Shown here piece by piece: positions 45,201-58,018 of a stretch of DNA of 64,000 nt. The notes below the pieces were generated by a model that did not search any database, was not told where the DNA came from, and saw only the letters and a program-made list of their open reading frames with translations. How positions within the stretch are numbered: the first letter of the stretch is position 1; each line of letters begins with the position of its first letter. The DNA comes from Isoperla grammatica (Eukaryota > Arthropoda > Insecta > Plecoptera > Perlodidae), in contig OX246744.1 in assembly GCA_945910005.1 (NCBI GenBank), positions 5,038,973 through 5,102,972 on the forward strand. The letters are read 5' to 3'. Position numbers and translations under genes: made by a program.

Positions 45201-48200
45201 GCTTTAGGTATAAAATGGTTTTAAATATACATAAACAAGGTAGCGTCATTATTTCACAGTCAGCTCTATATTGCTTTAGGTATAAAATGGTTTTAAATAT
45301 ACATTAACAAGGTCACGTCATTATTTTACAGCCAGCTCTATATTGCTTTAGATATAAAATGGTTTTAAATATACATATACTAGGTAGCGTCATTATTTCA
45401 CAGTCAGCTCTATATTGCTTTAGATATAAAATGGTTTTAAATGTACATATACAAGGTCACGTCATTATTTCACAGTCAGCTCTATATTGCTGTAGGTATA
45501 AAATGGTTTTAAATGTACATATACAAGGTCACGTCATTATTTCACAGTCAGCTCTATATTGCTTTAGGTATAAAATGGTTTTAAATATACATTAACAAGG
45601 TCGCGTCATTATTTCACAGTCAGCTCTATATTGCTTTGGGTATAAAATGGTTTTAAATATACATTAACAAGGTCGCGTCATTATTTCACAGTCAGCTCTA
45701 TATTGCTTTGGGTATAAAATGGTTTTAAATATACATTAACAAGGTCGCGTCATTATTTCACAGTCAGCTCTATATTGCTTTGGGTATAAAATGGTTTTAA
45801 ATATACATTAACAAGGTCGCGTCATTATTTCACAGTCAGCTCTATATTGCTTTAGGTATAAAATGGTTTTAAATATACATTAACAAGGTCGCGTCATTAT
45901 TTCACAGTCAGCTCTATATTGCTTTAGGTATAAAATGGTTTTAAATATACATTAACAAGGTCGCGTCATTATTTCACAGTCAGCTCTATATTGCTTTGGG
46001 TATAAAATGGTTTTAAATATACATTAACAAGGTCGCGTCATTATTTCACAGTCAGCTCTATATTGCTTTGGGTATAAAATGGTTTTAAATATACATATAC
46101 AAGGTCACGTCATTATTTCACAGTCAGCTCTATATTGCTTTAGGTATAAAATGGTTTTAAATATACATTAACAAGGTCGCGTCATTATTTCACAGTCAGC
46201 TCTATATTGCTTTGGGTATAAAATGGTTTTAAATATACATTAACAAGGTCGCGTCATTATTTCACAGTCAGCTCTATATTGCTGTAGGTATAAAATGGTT
46301 TTAAATATACATATACAAGGTCACGTCATTATTTCACAGTCAGCTCTATATTGCTTTGGGTATAAAATGGTTTTAAATATACATTAACAAGGTCGCGTCA
46401 TTATTTCACAGTCAGCTCTATATTGCTTTAGGTATAAAATGGTTTTAAATATACATTAACAAGGTCACGTCATTATTTCACAGTCAGCTCTATATTGCTG
46501 TAGGTATAAAATGGTTTTAAATATACATTAACAAGGTCGCGTCATTATTTCACAGTCAGCTCTATATTGCTTTGGGTATAAAATGGTTTTAAATATACAT
46601 TAACAAGGTCGCGTCATTATTTCACAGTCAGCTCTATATTGCTGTAGGTATAAAATGGTTTTAAATATACATATACAAGGTCACGTCATTATTTCACAGT
46701 CAGCTCTATATTGCTTTGGGTATAAAATGGTTTTAAATATACATATACAAGGTCGCGTCATTATTTCACAGTCAGCTCTATATTGCTTTCGGTATAAAAT
46801 GGTTTTAAATATACATTAACAAGGTCGCGTCATTATTTCACAGTCAGCTCTATATTGCTTTGGGTATAAAATGGTTTTAAATATACATATACAAGGTCAC
46901 GTCATTATTTCACAGCCAGCTCTATATTGCTTTGGATATAAAATGGTTTTAAATATACATAAACAAGGTAGCGTCATTATTTCACAGTCAGCTCTATATT
47001 GCTTTAGGTATAAAATGGTTTTAAATATACATTAACAAGGTCGCGTCATTATTTCACAGTCAGCTCTATATTGCTTTAGGTATAAAATGGTTTTAAATAT
47101 ACATAAACAAGGTAGCGTCATTATTTCACAGTCAGCTCTATATTGCTGTAGGTATAAAATGGTTTTAAATATACATATACAAGGTCACGTCATTATTTCA
47201 CAGCCAGCTCTATATTGCTTTAGGTATAAAATGGTTTTAAATATACATTAACAAGGTCGCGTCATTATTTCACAGTCAGCTCTATATTGCTTTAGGTATA
47301 AAATGGTTTTAAATATACATTAACAAGGTCACGTCATTATTTCACAGTCAGCTCTATATTGCTGTAGGTATAAAATGGTTTTAAATATACATTAACAAGG
47401 TCGCGTCATTATTTCACAGTCAGCTCTATATTGCTTTAGGTATAAAATGGTTTTAAATATACATTAACAAGGTCGCGTCATTATTTCACAGTCAGCTCTA
47501 TATTGCTTTAGGTATAAAATAGTTTTAAATATACATATACAAGGTCGCGTCATTATTTCACAGTCAGCTCTATATTGCTTTCGGTATAAAATAGTTTTAA
47601 ATATACATATACAAGGTAGCGTCATTATTTCACAGTCAGCTCTATATTGCTTTCGGTATAAAATAGTTTTAAATATACATATACAAGGTCGCGTCATTAT
47701 TTCACAGTCAGCTCTATATTGCTGTAGGTATAAAATGGTTTTAAATATACATATACAAGGAAGCGTCAGTATTTCACAGTCAGCTCTATATTGCTGTAGG
47801 TATAAAATGGTTTTAAATATACATATACAAGGAAGCGTCATTATTTCACAGTCAGCTCTATATTGCTTTCGGTATAAAATAGTTTTAAATATACATTAAC
47901 AAGGTCACGTCATTATTTCACAGTCAGCTCTATATTGCTTTAGGTATAAAATGGTTTTAAATATACATTAACAAGGTCACGTCATTATTTCACAGTCAGC
48001 TCTATATTGCTTTAGGTATAAAATGGTTTTAAATATTCATAAACAAGGTAGCGTCATTATTTACAGTCACATCTATATTGATTTAGGTATAAAATGGTTT
48101 TAAATATACATATACTAGGTAGCGTCATTATTTCACAGTCAGCTCTATATTGCTTTAGGTATAAAATGGTTTTAAATATACATATACTAGGTAGCGTCAT

Positions 48201-51200
48201 TATTTCACAGTCAGCTCTATATTGCTTTAGGTATAAAATGGTTTTAAATATACATATACTAGGTAGCGTCATTATTTCACAGTCAGCTCTATATTGCTTT
48301 AGGTATAAAATGGTTTTAAATATACATAAACAAGGTAGCGTCATTATTTCACAGTCAGCTCTATATTGCTTTGGATATAAAATGGTTTTAAATATACATA
48401 AACAAGGTCACGTCATTATTTCACAGTCAGCTCTATATTGCTTTAGGTATAAAATGGTTTTAAATATACATATACAAGGTAGCGTCATTATTTCACAGCC
48501 AGCTCTATATTGCTTTAGGTATAAAATGGTTTTAAATATACATATACAAGGTAGCGTCATTATTTCACAGTCAGCTCTATATTGCTTTAGGTATAAAATG
48601 GTTTTAAATATACATATACAAGGTAGCGTCATTATTTCACAGTCAGCTCTATATTGCTGTAGGTATAAAATGGTTTTAAATATACATATACAAGGTAGCG
48701 TCATTATTTCACAGCCAGCTCTATATTGCTTTAGGTATAAAATGGTTTTAAATATACATATACAAGGTAGCGTCATTATTTCACAGTCAGCTCTATATTG
48801 CTTTAGGTATAAAATGGTTTTAAATATACATATACAAGGTAGCGTCATTATTTCACAGTCAGCTCTATATTGCTTTAGGTATAAAATGGTTTTAAATATA
48901 CATATACAAGGTAGCGTCATTATTTCACAGTCAGCTCTATATTGCTGTAGGTATAAAATGGTTTTAAATATACATATACAAGGTAGCGTCATTATTTCAC
49001 AGCCAGCTCTATATTGCTTTGGGTATAAAATGGTTTTAAATATACATATACTAGGTAGCGTCATTATTTCACAGTCAGCTCTATATTGCTGTAGGTATAA
49101 AATGGTTTTAAATATACATATACTAGGTAGCGTCATTATTTCACAGTCAGCTCTATATTGCTGTAGGTATAAAATGGTTTTAAATATACATATACTAGGT
49201 AGCGTCATTATTTCACAGCCAGCTCTATATTGCTTTGGGTATAAAATGGTTTTAAATATACATATACTAGGTAGCGTCATTATTTCACAGTCAGCTCTAT
49301 ATTGCTTTAGGTATAAAATGGTTTTAAATATACATATACAAGGTAGCGTCATTATTTCACAGTCAGCTCTATATTGCTGTAGGTATAAAATGGTTTTAAA
49401 TATACATTAACAAGGTAGCGTCATTATTTCACAGTCAGCTCTATATTGCTGTAGGTATAAAATGGTTTTAAATATACATATACAAGGTAGCGTCATTATT
49501 TCACAGTCAGCTCTATATTGCTTTGGGTATAAAATGGTTTTAAATATACATATACAAGGTAGCGTCATTATTTCACAGTCAGCTCTATATTGCTGTAGGT
49601 ATAAAATGGTTTTAAATATACATATACAAGGTAGCGTCATTATTTCACAGTCAGCTCTATATTGCTTTAGGTATAAAATGGTTTTAAATATACATATACT
49701 AGGTAGCGTCATTATTTCACAGTCAGCTCTATATTGCTTTAGATATAAAATGGTTTTAAATATACATATACAAGGTAGCGTCATTATTTCACAGCCAGCT
49801 CTATATTGCTTTAGATATAAAATGGTTTTAAATATACATATACTAGGTAGCGTCATTATTTCACAGTCAGCTCTATATTGCTTTAGGTATAAAATGGTTT
49901 TAAATATACATAAACAAGGTCACGTCATTATTTCACAGTCAGCTCTATATTGCTTTAGGTATAAAATGGTTTTAATTATACATATACAAGGTCACGTCAT
50001 TATTTCACAGTCAGCTCTATATTGCTTTAGGTATAAAATGGTTTTAAATATACATATACAAGGTAGCGTCATTATTTCACAGTCAGCTCTATATTGCTTT
50101 GGGTATAAAATGGTTTTAAATATTATACATATACAAGGTAGCGTCATTATTTCACAGTCAGCTCTATATTGCTTTAGGTATAAAATGGTTTTAATTATAC
50201 ATATACAAGGTCACGTCATTATTTCACAGTCAGCTCTATATTGCTTTGGGTATAAAATGGTTTTAAATATTATACATATACAAGGTTGCGTCATTATTTC
50301 ACAGTCAGCTCTATATTGCTTTAGGTATAAAATGGTTTTAAATATTCATATACAAGGTAGCGTCATTATTTCTGTCAGCTCTATATTGCTTTCGGTATAA
50401 AATGGTTTTAAATATACATATACAAGGTCGCGTCATTATTTCTGTCAGCTCTATATTGCTTTCGGTATAAAATGGTTTTAAATATACATATACAAGGTAG
50501 CGTCATTATTTCTGTCAGCTCTATATTGCTTTAGGTATAAAATGGTTTTAAATATTCATATACAAGGTAGCGTCATTATTTCTGTCAGCTCTTTATTGCT
50601 TTAGGTATAAAATGGTTTTAAATATTCATATACAAGGTAGCGTCATTATTTCTGTCAGCTCTATATTGCTTTCGGTATAAAATGGTTTTAAATATACATA
50701 TACAAGGTAGCGTCATTATTTCACAGTCAGCTCTATATTGCTGTAGGTATAAAATGGTTTTAAATATACATTAACAAGGTCGCGTCATTATTTCACAGTC
50801 AGCTCTATATCGCTGTAGGTATAAAATGGTTTTAAATATACATATACAAGGTAGCGTCATTATTTCACAGTCAGCTCTATATTGCTGTAGGTATAAAATG
50901 GTTTTAAATATACATATACAAGGTAGCGTCATTATTTCACAGTCAGCTCTATATTGCTGTAGGTATAAAATGGTTTTAAATATACATATACAAGGTAGCG
51001 TCATTATTTCACAGTCAGCTCTATATTGCTTTCGGTATAAAATGGTTTTAAATATACATATACAAGGTAGCGTCATTATTTCACAGTCAGCTCTATATTG
51101 CTGTAGGTATAAAATGGTTTTAAATATACATATACAAGGTCACGTCATTATTTCACAGTCAGCTCTATATTGCTTTCGGTATAAAATGGTTTTAAATATA

Positions 51201-51955
51201 CATATACAAGGTAGCGTCATTATTTCACAGTCAGCTCTATATTGCTGTAGGTATAAAATGGTTTTAAATATACATATACAAGGTAGCGTCATTATTTCAC
51301 AGTCAGCTCTATATTGCTTTAGATATAAAATGGTTTTAAATATACATAAACAAGGTAGCGTCATTATTTACAGTCACATCTATATTGCTGTTGGTATGAA
51401 ATGGTTTTAAATATACACATACAGGTCGCGTCATTATTTCTCAGCTATAAAAAAAGCTAAAGCTAAAGCTATATTGCTTTAGGTATAAAATGGTTTCAAA
51501 TATACATATACAAGGTAGCGTCAATATTTCTGTCAGCTCTATATTGCTTTAGGTATAAAATGGTTTTAAATATACATATACAAGGTCGCGTCATTATTTC
51601 TCAGCCAGCTCTATATTGCTTTAGGTATAAAATGGTTTTAAATATTCATAAACAAGGTAGCGTCATTATTTTACAGTCAGCTCTATATTGCTTTAGGTAT
51701 AAAATGGTTTTAAATATTCATAAACAAGGTAGCGTCATTATTTACAGTCACATCTATATTGCTGTTGGTATAAAATGGTTTTAAATATACACATACAGGT
51801 CGCGTCAGTATTTTACAGTCCCTAAACACTGCTCTACAATACTCTCGTTTATTCATGTTACAGATCAGCCGAATTGTCTTATTTTTTTTAAGTGTAAATA
51901 ACCGTTGCATATTTTTCTTAGAGCTGTCACCCCATACAGTAATCGTAACTCAAGT
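42205..51955 (-). mobile_element. 5'-truncated LINE copy carrying a giant internal tandem expansion
   Basis: On the minus strand the 5' remnant (about 51955-51820) reads VTITVWGDSSKKNMQRLFTL, then KKNKTIRLICNMNKREYCRA and VFRDCKILTRPV. This looks like the C-terminal region of a non-LTR reverse transcriptase. The 72-bp array follows, and beyond it (42690-42481) comes TEKMTRTITILDRSRICIRC, NQLSLKKNLHMVMPKLY and CLTT, the expected continuation. A 3' UTR runs to an AATAAAA signal and a (GAAAT)n tail at about 42205. Without the array the copy would be about 0.7 kb. The ORF is frame-broken, so the element is dead. Family recognised by eye only. Confidence 0.8.
42620..51820 (-). repeat. 72-bp satellite array, about 125-130 units
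   Basis: The period is 72 bp over most of the array (for example 45601 to 45673). Left-edge units (about 42720-42990) are 67-70 bp through small deletions. The unit on the minus strand encodes 24 residues, MTLPCICIFKTILYLKQYRA plus DCEI; on the plus strand the antisense frame is also open, giving overlapping ORFs up to 438 codons that are not genes. Local variant blocks exist: ACATTAACAAGGTCGCG dominates about 45.57-47.5 kb, TATACTAGG clusters at 48.1-48.3 and 49.0-49.3 kb, and CAGCC/CAGTC with TTTAGG/TGTAGG alternate in 3-4-unit higher-order groups near 48.4-49.0 kb. Confidence 0.97.
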
Positions 51956-52560
51956 GTGTTGCTATGAGAGTCTTCAGTATTACCAGATAACCTTATCAAT
52001 CGCTATTCTGCCCTTGAACGAAGATTATTACGCCGTACTTCCCGCCTTGCACCCTGGACCCACAACACCGACCTATACAGTACGATCTCCTTCCTTCCCA
52101 TCCACGACAGATTCATAACTCTTATTACTGGATACAAAAACCGCGTTCAAAATTATGACCTTCCCAAAATAAAATCACTAATGTTTGAAGAAGTAACTTT
52201 TCCTACGTAACCAAAGTTCAAATACCCTTATCCCCCACACAAATGCAACCATTGTAACCGCGAACTTTATCATATTCATATATCTTTTAAATTTACTTCC
52301 TCATAATTAATATAATATTATTATAATTATTTCATTGTTTTATTTCATATTTCTTTATATCTATTCATAATGTATTTTGTATTAGTGTTATTGTACAAAT
52401 AGATTGTACCTATTTGGTATTTTGTACTATGTAATTGTGTAATTCTTGTTTGTATTTACATGTGTAACTAACTGTACGGCTGAAGAGAGCCTCCGGACAG
52501 ACGGTGTCTCTGCAATAGCCTTTACATTCAATAAGTAAATAAATATGAGGGAGTGATAAA
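51956..52560 (+). mobile_element. Jockey-like LINE 3' fragment
   Basis: A plus frame reads NRYSALERRLLRRTSRLAPW, THNTDLYSTISFLPIHDRFI and TLITGYKNRVQNYDLPKIKS, like a non-LTR ORF2 end. A 3' UTR with GGCTGAAGAGAGCCTCCGG (about 52478) and an AATAAGTAAATAAAT tail follows, shared with 40.15 kb. Confidence 0.65.
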
Positions 52561-53384
52561 CAGATTGCATTATTTCTGTATTCAGGTATATTTTTATTTT
52601 AAATTTATGCAGCACATAGAGACTGCTGCTAATTTTTTTTAGCTACATAGTACCCACATCATCATCCCAAGTTAATCGATCGGCCATGTACGAGAATGAA
52701 TAGTGTTGTTTAGTCTTACTCCCCCCCCCCCCCCCCCCCAATGGAAAATATTCTGGAGACAACCATGCATATAGCAAACTATTTAATTGTATTGCATTTA
52801 ATTTAATTTTTATTTCATTTAATTGTATTGCACTAGTGGGTCACTGACCCGTTGCCAATAAAGATCCAATCAATCAATATATCACTGCTAAATCATGAGG
52901 GACTGAGGGGGTATGAGTTAAACCAGTGACGTACACAGGAATATATTTCGGGGGGGGGGGGGGCGAGTGTACGTGGGGCGTGCTTAGAGTAGGACTTATT
53001 TTTAAAAAGGTGCTCCATACACGGCATTATAGGGGGGGGGGGGGGGGGTGCCCCCCACAACAGCGCCTCTGGAAACTTGTTTAATAATCTGTATTTTCTG
53101 ATTACATATAAAGTTACTATATTATTACAATAATTTTAACTACGGGAGCATTTTCTGTGTAAGAAATAGAGAGAATAATACGTAAAAATTAGTGTATTTA
53201 ATTTTTGTGCGTAAATTTAGTTGATTTGTAGAGTATAATTAAAGCTGGGATTTCTGGCCTCAAGAGTGTCCCCCATTATACGCCGCTGGGTTAGGCCTTC
53301 GATGTGTGTGGGGTGAAGGGGGGTAGGGGGGGGAGGGAGGGGATCAGCCCATACCTTGTTATGTGTGTTTGCCTAGTTGGCCGC
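52561..53384. other. no gene; LINE tail and homopolymer tracts
   Basis: C-run at about 52720-52739; G-runs at 52951-52963 and 53033-53048. 52840-52878 reads GTTGCCAATAAAGATCCAAT and (CAAT)n, a probable LINE 3' end. Confidence 0.5.
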
Positions 53385-53494
53385 ATAGCGACAGAGTCGG
53401 CTGCTGATAACGTAGTTGTTGACGAGAGCGAGTTTACGTGCGGCGATTTGTACTTTCGACTGCCTCATTCGCTCGACAGACTTCGTGGAGACAG
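53385..53494 (+). other. possible first exon of a spliced, probably non-coding gene
   Basis: CG-richer than its surroundings and ends in a strong donor (GACAG|GTAAGC). One frame is open from an ATG at about 53361 but meets TAG directly after joining the exon at 54820. The 5' limit is a guess. Confidence 0.35.
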
Positions 53495-54409
53495 GTAAGC
53501 CTCACCCTGCATTCTAGTAGACTAGCTGCCGGCTTTGGCACAAACCATTGCATTTCATGTTTTTTTAAAATAATTTCTTGCTATTTCATGTTAATATTAA
53601 TCAATTCATTCAGTATTATTACTAAATAGTAAATACAGTGTTTTTTTTAATGTACTTTGTAATCTGAGCGTTAGCGTGGTTTTAAGAAATAGTCTACCGG
53701 CCACCTAAGGTAGGCTACCTCCCCCCATTTACAGTATTGTTGCTTGAATTCTATTTTTATACTAATATTGCTAATTTAATTCAATATTGTTGCTGTACTA
53801 AAACTATAAAATCATTCATCCAATGAATTATTGATTTTTAGTGAATATTTGCACCAGGGCGCGGCTTTGAGATGAATGCTACCGCGCGCGTTCATGGCTA
53901 CAATTAACTTTCCCCTATTTCACTTCATTGTTTGGCGTATCTTATTTTTGCAATATGAATTAATTAATTGATTGAAGTAAGCCTCTTTTACATTTTTTGA
54001 ATTACATTAAGAAATGTACAGAACCCTTAACCTTGCCCAGTCATTAAATATTACTTTAGTATCAATATTTAGACGACAACTGGGGTTTAGCAACAATATT
54101 AATGATGACTAATAATAGTAGATCGGTACCGCCGCCCTGGAAATTATTCGTGCTAAGAAATACACGCGCAGATTTGTAAGCTTTGTTTATTTGATTCACT
54201 TTAATTATTTCCCGTTAGATATTAATTATTAGCCACGTTTGTGTGTACAATAAATTGGATTGAGGGGTGGTCGAGTTTAATATGGTATTTCGGTTGCCCT
54301 CGAGCATTTTACGTTGTCTCTTTATCACATGATCGCCGTTGTAAATATACGTTCGATCCGGTCGAAAGTTCTAGATAATTTACTGGGGGCCACGTCATTT
54401 GTAGCGGGC

Positions 54410-54450
54410 GGTTGAGGTGGGTCCCTCCTCGTGGTGACCGTTGCCCACAA
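54410..54450 (+). repeat. dispersed repeat fragment (pair with 945-1007)
   Basis: TCCTCGTGGTGACCGTTGCC matches the minus strand near 965. A G-run follows at about 54577-54593. Confidence 0.4.
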
Positions 54451-54819
54451 AGAGGTCTCTCTCTTGCATTCATCTTATCTTATAATATCATCCTAGCCTT
54501 GTTCATCACTAATTTTCCTTTTAGTTTAGTTCCACGCTCTGTTTCACGTGAATCACTTAGGATATTTCAAAGAGGGGGCGGGGGGGGGGGGGGGATACAA
54601 TTACTGCTTACTGCATTAAGGAAACCCAGTGTTTGACATTCATAAAAACTGCTTATCAGTCGTTCAAGCAGTAGGTTCGTTTTTCATCTCGGCAAATTCA
54701 ATACTCAAGTGTAGATAATTCGTAGATTACGTCGTGCAAACCAAAATAGGCCTGATCAATGTATGCAAGCTTAGTTTAGTGATATAAATGATTGATGTGT
54801 GTTCTTTGTTTGTTTTTAG

Positions 54820-54955
54820 ATAGTCTTGTACTGGTGGACTGTGTGGTCGCCTGCATGACGGGGGTCCGCTCCACGAAGCTACCTGCGTCGCCGACAGCCA
54901 GCTTACCTCGAGATCTTCTTGGAGCATAGACGATAACCCGCTTCGAGTTGCTTCG
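54820..54955 (+). other. exon, member of the repeated exon family
   Basis: Acceptor GTTTTTAG and donor TTCG|GTGAGT. Shares ACTGGTGGAC with the exon at 56800 and CAGCTTACCTCGAGA with the 132-bp exons. After an initial TAG one frame stays open to the donor and reads DSQLTSRSSW, like DIQLTSRLSS in the next exons; the other two frames have stops. Confidence 0.6.
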
Positions 54956-55320
54956 GTGAGTAAACTATACCTAACGGTGTCGACGTCATAAAACCTAGCT
55001 GTCAGCTATGTAGTATTACTTAAATACCTAATCAAAATCAAATTAAATATTCCTAATGGAAGGCTAATCTTTATAGCGACTCCACATTATCTTACAATTT
55101 ACATGACAATAATGAGTAATATCATTGTATTTTTAACCATTCAGGTTAAATGGATTCAGTCAATGGATTCAGGTGGAGACTGGACAAATTTTAAACCAAC
55201 TAACGTGGGTTCGAATCCCACTTTGATTAGCCTGTATGGATTTTTCCATCTCACGATTTGACCTCAAAGTCGATGCTGCTTTTTTTTCACCCCTTGACGT
55301 CCACTCTTGTTTCCTTGCAG

Positions 55321-55452
55321 ACAACGGAACCGGGCCCTCGTGGACGTCCCAGCGTGTTCGCCCGGAAGGAGAGATGTCGGCCTGCAGACATCCAGCTTAC
55401 CTCGAGACTTTCGTCGAGCGTTGTTAGACGGCACGAGAACGTGGTTGTGTTG
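55321..55452 (+). other. 132-bp exon, copy 1 of 3
   Basis: Strong acceptor (TTTCCTTGCAG) and donor (TTG|GTGAGT). Open for 44 codons in one frame (TTEPGPRGRPSVFARKERCR then PADIQLTSRL) but without Met. Near-identical copies at 55791 and 56320 come with matching flanking intron. No known domain. Confidence 0.7.
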
Positions 55453-55790
55453 GTGAGTCTACTTCAATATTTCTAGACCAAACTAAGCTTTAGTATGATT
55501 CAAACTTAATGTTAGGCAATACTAGTAAGCCAAGTAAGACTCTGATCTTCACAAATGAAAATTAATTAACTGATAAATTGAAAATTAATTAACTGATAAA
55601 TTGAAAATTAATTCAATTAATGAACTACCCAAATACTTCTGGTGACTAAAAATAGTTAAAATTATCCACAAACATGTAGTTAATACTGAAACATCAAAAC
55701 AGTGGGTGATCAAAAATACTAGACTCTGATCTTCACAAGTCAATGCTGTTGTTTGTTCCCCCCTTGACGTCCACTCTTATTTCCTTGCAG

Positions 55791-55922
55791 ACAACGGAAC
55801 CGGGCCCTCATGGACGTCCCAGCCTGTTCGCCCGGAAGGAGAGATGTCGGCCCGCAGACATCCAGCTTACCTCGAGACTTTCGTCGAGCGTCGTGAGACG
55901 GCATGAGAACGTGAATGTGTTG
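55791..55922 (+). other. 132-bp exon, copy 2 of 3
   Basis: Same length, splice sites and open frame as copy 1, with a few substitutions (for example PRG to PHG, SVF to SLF). Preceding intron shares CCCCTTGACGTCCACTCTT. Confidence 0.7.
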
Positions 55923-56319
55923 GTGAGTCAACTTCAATACTTCTAGACCAATGTTTATGTTGATGTTTATTATCATCCAAAAGACTTGTACGAGAATAGT
56001 AGGCCTATAGGATTTGTAGATTGTTAATTAAAAAGTAGAACACATGAATTACAAATAAAACTAGAGATTCCCTAGGATTTTTAACACTAGTGCAACACTA
56101 GTGTTGCAAACTTACAAGTGCAAACTAAGCTTTAGTATGATTCAAACTTGAGTGTTGGGCAATACCAGTAAGCCAAGTAAGACTCTGACCTTCACAAATC
56201 TTCTTCTTTTCCTATGCCCGCATTTTTGGCTTACTGGGCCATCATACATAAACCATCATCATGCACAAATCGATGCTGTTGCTTGTACACTCCTTGACGT
56301 CCATTCTTTTTCCTTGCAG

Positions 56320-56451
56320 ACAACGGAACCGGGCCCTCGTGGACGTCCCAGCGTGTTCGCCCGGAAGGAGAGATGTTGGCCCGCAGACATCCAGCTTACC
56401 TCGAGACTTTCGTCAAGCGTTGTTAGACGGCACGAGAACATGAATGTGTTG
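56320..56451 (+). other. 132-bp exon, copy 3 of 3
   Basis: Same length and splice sites, with C-to-T and G-to-A changes (CRP to CWP, ENVNV to ENMNV). Joining it to 56800 in frame gives TRWDFILVDG and a stop. Confidence 0.7.
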
Positions 56452-56799
56452 GTGAGTCTACTGCAATATTGTTTGATCGAGTTAAGCTTTAGTATGATTA
56501 AATATTGACCGTTTGGCAATACCCAAAAGCAAAGTTTTGACTAATACTCAAGATTGTGAAAGCCCATTACAAATTTTAACCTCTTTGTTTTGCTTTTTAA
56601 TCAATACTAAAGCCCCTGTGCATTTGGGCCTGGAGTTAAATAAGTCCCGTGTAGCTCATGTTAGATGGGTAATAATACCATTGTTGCAACACTTGAAAAA
56701 TTTCTGCAAATTAAAAAAATGTTACTTCATTAAAATATGATAGTGAAAATACACAGGAACTTTAAAAACATAACTAATGTATGTATTTCCTCTTTTCAG

Positions 56800-56973
56800 A
56801 CAAGATGGGACTTTATACTGGTGGACGGCTGACTAACCTTGCACACCAGATTACCCTAACGTGCTCACCTGCAAGAAAAAACTTCTTCTCCCGAGTCACC
56901 GAGATACCGAGATGCTTACCTTGAACTGTGCCGAGCGTCGCTGCTGCTGGAGAACGAACTTGGAGATGTTTCG
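56800..56973 (+). other. 174-bp exon of the same transcript unit
   Basis: Acceptor CTTTTCAG and donor TTCG|GTGAGT. Contains ATACTGGTGGACGG and GCTTACCTTGAACTG, diverged versions of the family's blocks. All frames contain stops, favouring non-coding RNA. Confidence 0.55.
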
Positions 56974-58018
56974 GTGAGTAACCAGAACCTTCCTATGTTC
57001 ATTAAAGGGGTGTTCAGGCAAAGCACGTTAAAAAAATCACAGTTGTCCAAGAGGATGTACAAAATGCAAAACTATTAGGAAATGACTAACCTTATGGGTC
57101 TACAAAGGGTGGATAATGTAATGTATTTTGCACTCTGGTCTGTTAATGAGTGTCAAGATATTAAGGTATCGAGCAAGTTAGATTGTTACAGTTACAACTA
57201 CAGTGAAACTTCTTTATAACAAAATGATCTATATAACAAACTGTTGTTGAGGTCCCAAAAGGTTCTTATGCATGTTAAGGTACCAGCTTTATAAAGAAAT
57301 GTTCTTTATAACAAAACAATGAACTGGCTCCTAAATGTTCATTATAAAGTAGTTTTTATTTCAATTCTTTCCCTTTGGGGTAGGATCCTATTCACACTGA
57401 CTGTAATTTCTTGTCGTGGATAGGAAAGAGAAACAGATGTGATTTTGTTAAATTGTTGCCTGAATACTCCTTGAAATGATTTACATGCACCTATAGATTT
57501 TGTGTAAAATTCCTACTTTATTTTATATCTATCCTATGCAATTTTAATACAGATTTACACATAAGGACAAGAAATAAAACTAGGCTTTACAATTTAAATG
57601 AAACAGTATCTTTTAAAAAAAATACAACAATTATAATTTATTGGAAACAAGTTTCAAATTGTAGGCTTCTATGTACTTTTAATGAAAATTGCAAGGTTGT
57701 TTAATTTCTTTAGTACCTACATCCAAGCTTGAAACATAACTAAGTAATAACTTGAAAAACGAGTTTATTTTGTAATATTATAAAAGATTCAGCATTTATT
57801 TTCTATTTTATTAGATACTTTCACAAATATGAACCCTTTTAAGATAACCTAAAATCGTACAAATGTCTCTCATAATTACACATGCACATGCGTATATAAT
57901 TGATATGTGTAGCTAAAGGCTCTCATATCAAATGTAGGTTTGTTAACTACAAGCAATCTTGCTTCGTTAGGAGTCTCTTAGCTGCCGCTCGGACTAACGT
58001 GGGCATTCCTGCTTTCAG

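Noticed and set aside
48094..49410. 438-codon plus-strand ORF and matching long minus-strand ORFs in the 72-bp array
   Set aside because: A 72-bp unit without stops keeps frames open on both strands. The minus-frame peptide is a fossil RT segment and the plus frame is its antisense.
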